This document shows, in pieces, positions 1 to 11,988 of a stretch of 64,000 bases of DNA. Position 1 is the stretch's first letter; each line of letters begins with the position of its first letter. The position numbers were made by a program, and so were the translations under genes. The notes under the pieces are model-generated. The model saw only the letters and a list, made by a program, of their open reading frames with translations, did no database searches and was not told the origin of the DNA. Source of the DNA: Sarcocystis neurona (lineage: Eukaryota > Apicomplexa > Conoidasida > Eucoccidiorida > Sarcocystidae); assembly GCA_000727475.1 (NCBI GenBank), contig KL647293.1:2554588-2618587 (forward strand), in the 5' to 3' direction.

Positions 1-3000
1 AGGAAGTCGGCCCTCCAGAAACCACCAGTGCAGAAACAGACGTAATTATACATGGATACCTACACTAAAGGAAAATTTCAGGGATTCTACAGCATGAGTG
101 TGTAGTCTGTAAACAGTTTCAGCGAGAAAAAAGTCCTGCTTGAACGGTAATTTTACGTAACTCCCACTTTCTGCTGCGGGTTTCGTGTTGAGTCAGTGTA
201 CACCTCACTCAAGAGGTACTTCGAAGCTCACGAGAACACGTTTCAGTGCCTCGAAGGTGGTCCTTTCTCTGCAACTGCAGCTCCTCGTGCAAAATGCAAA
301 GATAGACAGACCGGCACGGCTACACGGGTGACGTTCACGGTCAGTTTCTGAAGTGACCGGATATAGAGAGTCCTACAAAATATAGTCTAATCGGCAGGGA
401 ATCGATCTCTACAAAAGACGGTCGCGTTCACGACCACGCGACGCCTTTCAATTCACTGAAGCAACCAAAACAGAGGTAGGCATTGGTAGTCCAACTACTT
501 TTTTGACCCATCCTAGACAAGTGTGCGTAGTCGGATGTATGAGAATACGCGGCCCTACACACGCGGATATATACACATATATATATATATTTATTTACAC
601 TCCTAAATGGCGTATGTGTACGTGTGGATGATAGAAACCCAGTTCTCCTACGGTGACATCAGACCAAACGGCGGTGCATTTTTTCCTCCGTAGATGTTTC
701 GATATACTGCACAGGAACGGAGGCCAGTACGAGAGGTTTTGCACGGTTATAAAAATGGCTGCCCAGAACAGTAACGTACGCCTCAGTAACTTAAGAACAA
801 CACACCGGATGAATTTCCTAAACGCAGAGACTTCACGGTGAACTAGCGCATTCATTTCGTTCCACGGAGGAGGCAAACGTAAACGCCATTCTGGTGGTGT
901 AACACATATTTTATTTCAACTTTGCCAACTCTTACGAGTATCCCAGTGGGAAAACTCAAAAGAGTGACTTCTTAGCTAAGCAGCGAAATTCAGTAGGTGC
1001 ATGGTACTACTATCGCTCACCTGCGTAGACAACATACGAGTATACTCATTATTCACCGCCGCGTTCTATAAGTAGGCATTGCTACATGAGAGAGCACAAT
1101 TTCATGCGCAGCGCAGTGCTTAAAAATGATCTACTACGTAGAAAGAGTGAAAGAGAACCCGATATCGTCCGGAGTTTCTGTTCATTCATATATGTATATA
1201 TGTACGTACTGCTACATACGCGTGTACATATCTGTGCCGATATGTGTACATATTTATAATTATACATGCGTCGGGCAGTGCAGCGTGCTATACCTAGATG
1301 CGTACATGTAAATGCTTTTCTTTTCTTCTCAGTATTCCATTGGCCACGAAGACTTTGCTAGGTGTAGACATGTCTACATGCTTTACCTTTTCGCGGCTCG
1401 ACGTACTGAGAAATGTGCAAAGGGTAGCATGAGAGTTACATGTGTTTTCATTCTGCGGCAGAACCTTCGACAACTGCTACCTACCAGTAGAGCCCCCTAC
1501 CTCTGCAATTGTACAAGTGACGAAAAAGAACGAGCTTTCGACTTCTGCAGAAGTAAATCAGCATAGCAAGCGCAAACAGACCGTGCTCACAGGACACGCA
1601 CTGCGGGTGTCGCAGTCGTACGTACGATACGACACTGCTCGCACTGATTTTTGGCGCATAAGTGCGAAAATTGAGCTGTGTATGAATGTAGATGAATATG
1701 CGTTGTCCTAAGTGGTATTTTCCACCTCTGCGTAGAGGTAGCTCTACCACACGTGGATTTATACACGATGTGCAGGTGTGCACCTACGTATGTAGATATA
1801 CATGTAAATATATATATATATACACATATATACACATACGGACATGTAGGCAGCTAGATATTGACGTACTCGGTTTATAGACCTCTTTGCGTGTATCTAC
1901 GTCTATAGAGAGGGTTACACAGGAGTTCCAGGTAACACTCCCTAAACGTGTACTACGCACAGCTCTATGTACCCCGACGGGTACCCCTGTCCGCGGAGGC
2001 GTACCCATTGTTCACAGATACGTAGTTTCACGTAGAAGCTTTGAATACAGCTGAAAAGTCGTATATCGTTTCAGCTTCATGCGTGCGCGTATATAAATAT
2101 ATATTTATGTATCCTCTATCTCGTGTCGAACATACACACATGCCTACGATTACGCGGACGTGTGCATGCACACACGCATGCGCCGTGGTCATGTGGGCGC
2201 ACACAGATTTGTGTCCGCCCTGAATTTTACCAGGTCGAGCAGAAGACCCTTCCCCTCATCCGCTTGCAAATAAATTGATACATTACTATACCGGTGCATT
2301 ACGATTTGCGCGTGTAAGGAATTTACAAATATTCAGCTTGGTGCCGAGCTGCAGTGTGTGTGAGTGACCCCGTTGCTCCAGTGGCTCGGCGAGTTCTTCA
2401 TTAAAAAAATACCGCCTTCCCAGTTCCCTACCATTGTACAGAGATGCTTGTTCCCGTTTCACGGAGAGAAGATCATTTCTTGCGTAGGCACCCACTTTCG
2501 CGAGTGTTTCTCTGCATCCCAGCCCAGGCGATCGCCCGGCTGAAGTTCTGTGTCCAGGTTCTGTGTGTGCCTCAGCGGAAGAAATTATCTTTCTCTCGCT
2601 TCTGGACTCAAGACAAGCTTTGTCTCTACAGGAACAGCGAAATCTCGTCCCCTTCTTCCGACGGTGAAGGACGCTTTCGCTCCACACAATGTTTTTTCCC
2701 TTTCTTCGACGTCGAACTAGTCGCTCTGTATAATTCTTTCGTAAGTTGATCCTTCCTTCTATCCCCGCGAATTACCACTTTTTCGTGTCCACTTCTCCCT
2801 CCGGAGGAGGGTCGAAGAAGTGTACCTTTATTTCAGAGAACACAGAGCTTGTCATTCAGCAACTCCTTGTACACGATTTTCCCGGTGCCATTTTTTCTGC
2901 CCGTCGACGAAGACATTTTATTCTGCCCTTCGTCTTTCTTCCACGAACCCCCCGCTTGAAGTTCACACCTTCTCTTCCTCCGTCTCTCTCTGTCTCCCCC

Positions 3001-3463
3001 TGCAGGACGCGTTTACAAATGCATACACGTGTATACTTTGTGGTATTCCGTGTGTGTATATGCGTATGTCTGTGAAACAGCCGTCCTTCCTATGTTTCAT
3101 ATATCCGCGCGCAGACAGGAAGACGCCGACAACATCCCCCACTCTCTCTTTCTTCATGTAAACATTAATATACATGTCTGCATATATAAACGTCTCCACC
3201 CGTAAAAATAATATATGTATAGTATACGTACGATACTCATATGCATGCACGTGTACTGGGTCTACACGTAATATCTATACATACGACAGATCCCCAATAT
3301 ACATGCATATATACTTGAAGCCAGAGGGACATATGTGTGGGTATGTGTGGATGAGTGTATTGTTGAATCAGCTCATACGTGGGTATGCGTCTTCATATTA
3401 ATGAAGTTTTTCTTCCTACACGTGTGTGTAGAAAACTTCGCGTTTGTGTGCGTAGTCGTCGTT
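1..3463. other. Non-repetitive to AT-rich 5' flank without a supported gene
   Basis: The first kilobase is mixed-composition DNA with frequent stops in all frames; short TA runs begin near 575. From 1180 to 2110 and 3160 to 3330 it carries ATGTATAT-type microsatellite. Between 2286 and 2750 both strands are open for 100-130 codons, but no conserved motif is visible and the two frames overlap. This could be upstream or UTR sequence of the methyltransferase gene. A short plus-strand frame at the very left edge (3-65) could be the tail of a gene outside the window; it cannot be tested here. Confidence 0.4.
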
Positions 3464-6400
3464 ATGGAACTGGAAGAGAAATCCCGGTCTGTTGCCGCGG
3501 GGCCGTGTGGTGTACGTACACCCGACACGAGCCACGTTGGAATAGGGAAGTCCTTCCCAAATGTCTACGAAGCAGCAGAAGATACATTTCTTCTTCTTGA
3601 CGCTCTGCAACAGGACGTTTCTTTTCTGCTGCAGCTGCAGCCCACCATCGTCCTTGAAATGGGGTGAGCACCTTTACAACTATATATATGTATGTACACG
3701 TATATGTATACATACATATACACACACAAAATCATATGCACCTTTGTGCACATAGGTAGTGCGCATTTTAAATTGTTGAAAATCTCCTTATTGCTGGACG
3801 TATGACAGTGGGTGTATATATGTGCCGGTACGTTTACGTACACGTACATGTGAATACTGCAGCACGTGAGTATATTTATATATATATACACATATATATA
3901 TTTAGGTATGTGCGTGGAGCGAGCAGACCAGAAATTCTGCGTTTTCCTCTTTCAGACCTCTATCTCTTTCGTCATTCATGCTTGTCTTTCTCCCTATATA
4001 CATATGTGCATGGACATAGATACTTGAGTGTATATATATATATATGCGTAGAAAATAGGCGTGTACGTGTGGAGCGAGCAGACCCGAAATTTTTTTTTTA
4101 ATCTTCTGCCAGACCTCTATCTCCTTCGGCATTCGTACATGTCTCCCGAGATGCGTATGTACATAGATACCCTCCTAAGCAGAGTGTGTGTAAATGTATA
4201 ATATATTGTGAGACGTCGCGGACAGAGTATGGCTGCACTTACAGCAGAAAAGAAACGTCTTCTCGCAGAGCAGCTCCTTTGCTCTGGATGTACGGCAGTG
4301 GGTATTTGTACGTGTGCCTTACCGAGGTGAAGGTGTATGTAAATACTGCGGCGTCTTAGAATATCTATCTACCTGTATCTATCTATCTATATTTATCTAC
4401 ATCTATATCGCTATATCCATCTATCTACGTACGTCTATCTATCTATATGTAGCCATCTACACGTGTCCACCTACATCTATATATCTATATCTGTTTATCT
4501 GTATGTATCTGTCTATACCTACCTATCTATATCCAGCTATTTACATACGTGTACGCATGAGGGATGAAACAGATCAGAAACTCTGTCTTTTTCCTTCCGT
4601 GTATATGTATATATATGTATGTAGCCGGGGACACGCGTATATATATATATATATATATACGTAAGCAGGCGTATATGTAGCTGTGAGATGGTGCCTCTGT
4701 GCATCTGTGGACACGAAGTGAGGCGCGCTTCAAAGTCCCGCTCTTTCTCGCCACCAGCTGCTGCTGCACATGTTGAGGGTGCGGACGTATATCCACATGG
4801 GCACCCCGCTGTTCGTACGTATATATATATATATATGTACATATACGCATCTCTCTCTCTCCATATATATATATATATACGTATGTGTACATATGTATCT
4901 GTGAATGGATATAGGTGTGTGTCTGTGTGTGGATGTACCTGTATCTATAAAACTGTACTTGTATGTGTATATGTGTGTGCGTGTGGATGTCTGTATGTAT
5001 CTACGTATGTACGTATGTATGTATGTATGTATGTATCTACGTATCTATGTATCTATCTATGTATCTATGTACAGAGCTCTGTAGAACTACAGCAGCCTGT
5101 TCACACAGAGGTAGACACACGTACGTGTGTATATATGTGAGGAGTAGAACTGCGTATTTGTAGGAGTTTGGTAGTGCAAACGTGGGAGTACACATGTAGA
5201 TGAATAGGCTTGTGAAATACAGCCGTGCGCGTGATCCAAGGAGATACACCGCCAAAAGTGTACCCGTGTTTCTTTCACTTTTTTCTTCGTGAGGACGCAT
5301 ATCTAATAAGGAGACGGGAGATGCGTGCATGTGAAACGTGGTTATCTATGTGCAAATACGCACATAATGCAAAAGTACACCTATACATATAATACATATA
5401 TATATATGTATACATAGGGGTACTCATATGAATATACGAGTACAGATGTATGTGTAGATATTCAGGTATTTACGCAGACGTGGCACTGCATATATGTATA
5501 CACGTGTCTGGGCGAAGCTACGCACATACATATATACACATATGTGTGTATGGGTACCTAGTATATGTACGTATATGTAGGTATTCAGGTGTACGCGCAG
5601 ACATGTTGTACATATTCAAACGTGTCAGGGCGTACCTGCGCACATATCTACCTATCTGTCTATCTATCTATCTATATATATATATATATAGGTACTCGCG
5701 TGTATATATGTATGTGTAAGTATTTAAATATATGCGCAGACATGATACTGCAATATGTATATATATGTAAGTGTCTGAGCGTAGCTATGCATACGCGTGT
5801 ATATATGTGTTCATGTTCGCAGGTACGTTGCGGAATGTACACGTGTATGAATACACATTTGTATGACCTGCCCAATAGAAATATACTCTGATCTTTCTGG
5901 TGTTCTAGCCGCATATACGGGGCAGCACAGACATACACATATATTAAAACTACGACTCCATACACGTATATTAAAACTACGACTCCATATAGCTGTCTTC
6001 TCTCTACGATTTGTCTGTGTATACACATATATGTATACATGTATAGATTGATAGACACGATTCTTTCTGTAACACCTGTCTGTGTATACACATATATATA
6101 TATGTGTATATGACAGATACGAGTCTCTCTGTAACTCGTGTCTGTATACACACAAACATATATATGTATGTGTAGAGAGAGAAACGCGTCTTTTTGTGAG
6201 TTGTGTGTGTTTACGCACAAAACTTTATGTGCGGGCACTTTTGTTTGTTTTTTCTTCGGGTGTCACGCGCGCACGTGTATACGCGGGCAAATAGACATTC
6301 GGGATGGCAGCTCTGCTAACGAAGAGATTTCGTTACGAACTCCGCCTTATTTCTCGAGATTTCTTCCTTATTTCTGAGACAGACGTCTCTTTTCTCTGAG

Positions 6401-9400
6401 CCTTGGCCTGAGTAAATTAAAAAGCACTTCACCCGCAGCAGTGACCTCCACATTGACCCGCGCAGCAAAGTCAAGAGACCGCTCGTCTACACCGTCTATA
6501 CGTGTGTATCTATTAATATATATACATATGCATATATGTATGTACATATACATACACATACATATATACATATGCCTCGGCGCACGTGTTCACGGTTGAT
6601 ATGAGAGAGGGAGAACCCGGAGCCGTTTTATCTTCTTCTCAGCATATAATGCAGAGAAATATACGTGTGCACATATGTCTACATACACCTCTGCGGACCG
6701 GGGCCGTCGAGATGCACGTGTGTGTGGATATGTCTGGGAACGCCGCCTGCGATTGCAGCTGCGTCGTAGGGTGCTTCTTCTCCGTCCTACTACCACGCAG
6801 GTGCAGAGTACAATCACGCATAAAAGAATATATATACCTATATCTATATCTATGTATATATATCTCTATATATATATATATATATATCTACATCTATATA
6901 TCTATATCTGTACATCTACATCTATCTGTATATATATATATGTATCTATATATCTATATGTGTATATCTATATGTCTATAGCTATATATCTATAGCTATA
7001 TATCTATAGCTATATATCTATAGCTATATGTCTATATCAGTGTATCTCTATATGTATGTCTATATATGTATATCTATATATGTATATCTATATATCTATA
7101 GCTATAAATGTATACCTATATATCTATATCTATATATTTATATCCATATATCTATATTTATATGTCTATATCTATGTGTCTATATCTATATATCTATATC
7201 TATATATCTATATCTATATATATATATAGATGTATATCGATATCTATATATCTATATATATCTATATCTATATATATCTATATCTATATATATATATGTA
7301 TATCGATATCTATATATCTATATATATCTATATCTATATATATCTATATCTATATATATCTGTATATATATCTATATCTAGATCTAGATCTGAATCTATA
7401 TGTAGATGTGTATCTATATCTAGATATATATCTATATCTATGTATAGCTATACCTATATATCTATATATCTTTATCTATATGTCTATATATCTATATAAC
7501 CATATCTATATGCCTATATGTCTGTATCTATATGTCGATATCCATATGTCGACATCTATGTGTCGATATCTATATTTCAATACCTCTGTATTTATATCTA
7601 TGTATCTATACATATATGTGAATGCTTCTCTCTGTCTGTCTGTGTCTCTATGCATATGTGGCTATGTGTCGATGTACGCTTTTGTTTTCACATAAGGAAC
7701 GAGCGAGATAAAGGGAGAAGAAGAAAGACGAAGTTTCGGCGTTGTGGACGTGTGGTTTTCTTTCAGTGAGAAACACACACGGAAGGCACGTACACACCCT
7801 TACACACCCACACCAATATATGCGAGGACGTGTGTATATATCTGAACAGTAGACACACAGACATATGGACATCATGTGTCTACTGTATATGTATATATGT
7901 ATGTGTGCTGCGGAAGTGTACATATGTATCCCAGAATGACTTCCTGTTACATGGATGTACAGGAAGGAGTGGACTTCTCTTTTTTCTTTTCGGTGTGAGT
8001 CTCACCGGTCTCTCTACTTTGGCATGCGCGCGGGGGAGTGTGCGAGAACAACAGAATTCCGGTAGACAAAGAGATGCATGCAGACGCTTTGTCTATTTTC
8101 TCAATTTCTGCAGGTCAGGCAGCGGCTGCGTGATCGCTTTTCTACGGCGATTGCTGCGGAGCGAACAGCAGCAGCGGCAACAGAAGCGGCACTCTTCGAC
8201 CTCTCTTCCTCACGAAGTTGAAAATCTCTGTGAGCAGCAGAAAAACCAAGGTGCTGCACCTGCCCCGTCCTGCAGCAGCAGCACCAGCGGCGCTGGCCAC
8301 CACTCTGTGGGTAGCCCTTCTCTTCTAGACCGTAGCAACACGAAGATTGCTGCTGCTGCCCCCCCGTGCATCGCTGCCATTCCTCCCGCTGCTCCTGCTG
8401 TTGTTGCTGCGCCTCCTGTTGCTGCCGCTGCTGGTCCTGGTGCTTCCCGTGTTGCTGCGCAGACAGCAGGAGATGTAGGTGCTGATGCTGCAGCGGCCCC
8501 TGTCAACCAGCGGCACGCTGTCGCGGAGAGTCTTGCCGCTGCAGGAACAGCAGCACCCAGCGGCTGCCTGCAGAAAGCAAGCAAGGCAGCTCTTCCGTAC
8601 CTTCCGGTCTTCGTCGCTGTCGACCTCAACTGGGAAGCGGCAGCAGCAACAGTCGAAACTGCCAGGCGTGAGCAGGTGGATGAATCTGCTGCTGCGTCCG
8701 CGAGTGACAGCAATAGCAATTGCAGCCGCCATAGCGGCAGCAGCAGCAACGGTAGTAGCAGCAGCAGGAACAGCAGCAGCACCAGCAGCGGCAAAAACAG
8801 TGGCAGCTGCCGCCTCAGAGAAATCAGCAACAGCAGCAGCAGCACCGACAAGAGCAGCAGACACTCCCACAGAAGCCAAAGAAGCAGCAGCGGCAGTGGA
8901 GAGAATAGTGGAAGCAGCAGCAGTAGCAGCGGGAGCAGCAGCAGTAGTAGTCGAGAGTGCAGTAACAATAGCAGCAGCGGCAGGAGATTGCGCCCGGCAC
9001 TTCCAGGCGTGATAGACGTTCTCGCTGCTGATCTATTTACGTGTTTCCGCTGCCAGCGAACATGCAACAAGCCCGTAGTAGGCAGAAACAGCAGCAACAG
9101 CAGCGATGAAAAGGAAGAGACCAGGTCACTCGCAGATATGCAGGGGAAAGAGAGGACTGCATGTCTGAAAAACGCCCAGACAGGGGCCGCCTTGGCTGAA
9201 GGGAGCAGCACTAGCAGGGCTGACGACGACACGCCGCCGTCTCGGGCAGCAGCAGCTGCCCTCCAGAAGACCCAGCAACGGCCGGAGCAGAGGGAGACAG
9301 CCGTCTCACAGCAGCAGCAGCAGCACAGTCTTCGGGTGGTGCCTGCAGTCTACGCCCAACAGCAGCAGCAGCGGGATACCGGTTTCTCCATTTTCGATGT

Positions 9401-11837
9401 GATTCTCTTCAATCCCGTAAGAAACGCACTTCTTTCTTTCTTACTTTATTTTCTTTACTACGGTGTATTCATTTTGCAAATGAACATATCTTTGTATTTA
9501 ACTACGTAAACCGGTAAATGTAAAGAGGTACACGTTTCTGTGTGTTGACACCAGTTTGAAGAATTTAGACGAAATGAGCCAGCAGGAGTGCGTTGCGTGT
9601 TACACAGCCGGGCCAGATGCTTCAACTTCTTCGCTAACCGCTCGAAGGCGAAATTCTCTTCTCACGTGTGCTGCTGCTGCAGCCGTACGTCCCTGGCGAG
9701 CAGCACGAGGAGCGGCCACCATCAGCAGCTGACTGGGCGTGGTGGGGAGGCAGAGACGGGCGCGAAGTCACTGATCGATTTCTCGCAGAGGCGCCGGTCA
9801 GCATTTTCTCCAAGTTCTTGCGTAGCCGTCAATACCCTTCTCTCCTTATACCTGTGCGTGTGCGTATTTCTGTCTGCGCAAACGTGTGGATGTGGGCCTA
9901 CGCGTTTTTCTCACCTCTCTTCTGTGTCTTTCTCTGGATCCTTTTGCAACGCATTGTGGACGTCTGTTGACTCTGTGCATATGTAGGTGATACTTTTACA
10001 TGTGGCTGCATTTCCTCATACGTGCCGTGCCTCCGCATATTCTCCTGGTAACGTACATAATACGTTCTTGTCTGTCTCTCTTCCTTTTTCCGTCGTTTCT
10101 TCGTAAGGAGTCACTTGCGCAACTGTCTCTGTGCCGCTGTGTGCACGCGTCCCTCCACGGGCACGGGTAAAATTCTGCTTCCGTTTTTACTTCGTCGGAC
10201 GCTGCTGCGGATGCTCTTGTGGGTACGTCTCCACATGAATTCCACTTCGATTGATTGCATCAACGACGCTTCAGAAGACACGGATGTTTTTTTTAGGTTC
10301 TCTATCGGAGCAGCTCAGAACCCAAATTTCTGTAGAAATTCTCTCCAGCAGTAGCGTATTATCTTCTCGCATACATCTGGAGGTGTATTTCTCTGTTGCT
10401 ATCTCCTTGGACACTCGCCTCTGTGTGTGTGTGTGTGCGTGTGGGATTCTCTGTCTCTCTGCCTTCCGCCGTCGACCAACTGGGACGTCTGCTTCTGTCC
10501 CTCGGCACTCACGAGCGGGCAGGAGTGAACTGCACCCGCACGGACAGAATGCTCATTTTTACTTGCATACGTGTGAAAAGCCAAAGATGTACACATACAT
10601 ACGCACACATGTTGAACAGTTGAAATTGACGGGGGACACAAAAGGGAGGAAAAAACTGCTTTGTTTGTTTCGCCGCTCCTCTTCTTCAGGGGCTGTTTTC
10701 TCCGTGTAGCCGGCATTCGCGCGGAGAGAAAAGGCACGTAGCTGTGTTGCTGTCTGTCGCCGGAGGGGTGCTGTCGCCCGCGTGAACACACACACGCAAA
10801 CGATGTGTGCTTGTCTATATGTGGACTTGTTGAGGTGGGGACAGAGAATAAGAGGACGAAATGTGCGACCGGCTTTCCTACAGATCCGTGCTTCCAACTT
10901 GGTTCTGCTGTGCGGGGTGACCTACAGGCGTATCTTAGCCCCAGGGGCGCGCTGTACCTGGTGAGAAAATGTTCCTCCCGCAGCTGCGCAGCTGTTAAAT
11001 TAAACAATAGTATAGAGCCTACTCCGTTCTCGAACAAAATCTACAGCTCTCTGCACCACATATTTATATATATATATATATGTATAACTTCATGTGCATG
11101 GGTTGAAGATTATGTATCCATGTATAGCACTTACTTATCTATCTGTGTACAGAGATATTTGTACGTGGATGTTAAACAGTCTTGTACCACTTCATACGGT
11201 CACGGCCCCTCTGGCACCGGGCATACCAGCCCATTGACCAGCATCACTTTTATTATGCACGTGCATATATACATGATCAGATGCGTACACTACATATGCA
11301 CATACACACACACACATACCCACACACGCACCCCAGTGTCCCTCCCTTTATACACATATACGTGTATAGGTACATGCAGACATACCTAAACATACGTACT
11401 ATATTTGTGTAGACCAGTAGGTATACGCACGTATGAAAATCGTAGGGTCGCTCTGGCTCGCCTCTGTGTATGCGGTCTTACGTCTCTCTTTCTAGGAAAA
11501 TATGCGTACGTAGGGAGATCTGCAGAAGGACACGATGGATGAAACGCGGGACTGTTTTTTCACAAAGCTGCAACTGCAGGGCATTGTTGCTCGCATAGCT
11601 GCTTCCATCACGTTTAAGTTATATACTCTGCCGCTGCTACGAAAGAGGATCGGAGAATTATCCGAGGACAGGTCTGCGTCGGAAAAAAGGTGCCACGCTC
11701 TCTCTTCTCTACAGGTCCAGCCTTCGAAGTACGTGACTGCCATGAGGCTGTACAAGTACCTCTCTCTTCTTGAGTATACACGCGCACACGTACACATCGA
11801 TAAATATATATATATACATATGTACACCCCCGTGTAA
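3464..11837 (+). CDS. MTQ2: eRF1 glutamine methyltransferase, MTQ2/N6AMT1 (HemK) family, five exons
   Basis: The family transfers methyl from SAM to the Gln of the GGQ motif of release factor eRF1. Exons: 3464-3663, 8114-9416, 9683-9796, 10928-10960 (33 nt) and 11514-11837. All junctions use GT-AG, phases agree, and the sum is 658 codons. Exon 1 has the family N-terminus with [15 protein letters not shown] (about residues 35-49). The SAM loop is LEMG+SGSGC across intron 1. The acidic strand-2 motif [19 protein letters not shown] is near residue 231, VIDVLAADL near 367, and FDVILFNP near 494. Exon 3 opens with PYV, completing the catalytic NPPY, then [15 protein letters not shown]. Exon 4 reads [11 protein letters not shown]. 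The usual length is 200-230 aa; here about 657 aa, because Gln/Ser/Ala-rich insertions separate the core blocks. Exon 5 aligns only weakly (KLQLQG) and the true stop is uncertain. Intron 1 is about 4.45 kb. Confidence 0.9.
3900..4150. repeat. Diverged direct repeat inside MTQ2 intron 1
   Basis: A unit of about 80 bp with GGAGCGAGCAGACC, GAAATT and CAGACCTCTATCTC at 3916-3990 recurs at 4070-4145. A shorter echo (AGATCAGAAACTCTG) lies near 4569. Around the units are TATATG microsatellites and a repeated ACGGCAGTGGGTAT-like string at 3802 and 4289. This is local duplication in intron DNA; no coding role is seen. Confidence 0.6.
4338..4545. repeat. CTAT tetranucleotide microsatellite in intron 1
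   Basis: Imperfect (CTAT)n/(CTAC)n runs with few stops on the plus strand. They create a spurious Tyr/Ile/Leu open frame. Confidence 0.8.
5450..5800. repeat. Tandem repeat, about 130-bp unit, three copies, in intron 1
   Basis: Three diverged copies begin near 5450, 5576 and 5714. Each runs from GTGTAGATATTCAGGTAT-like sequence, through CGCAGACATG, to GTGTCTGGGCG and CTACGCACAT. They are separated by TA-rich spacers of variable length. A smaller doublet of TTAAAACTACGACTCCATA lies at 5945-5992. Confidence 0.7.
6830..7620. repeat. Long CTATAT/TATCTA microsatellite array in intron 1
   Basis: About 790 bp of almost pure TATCTA/TATATC motif. The unit lacks plus-strand stop codons, so open frames of 90-195 codons of Tyr/Ile/Leu/Ser appear. 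These are by-products of the repeat; the array sits wholly inside the 3664-8113 intron of MTQ2. Confidence 0.9.
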
Positions 11838-11988
11838 GTATACACGAATTCCACTACTATATATATATACGCGGATGTAGATTTGGCGGTGGTCGAGACT
11901 TGGATTTGGATGAAAATTCGCCCAAGTGTATAGCAGACTCTTTCTTTGCAGTACGCATAGGTACCTTTGTACTCTCTTAACAGCGCGG

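Noticed and set aside
2286..2749. 133-codon minus and 101-codon plus ORFs
   Set aside because: They overlap, show no motif and no splice partner; likely flank or UTR.
6586..7695. Overlapping plus-strand ORFs rich in Tyr/Ile/Leu/Ser
   Set aside because: They are translations of the CTATAT array, inside an intron of MTQ2, and change meaninglessly with frame.
8210..9232. 340-codon minus-strand ORF opposite MTQ2 exon 2
   Set aside because: It is the reverse reading of CAG tracts (poly-Leu). The plus strand carries the methyltransferase motifs.
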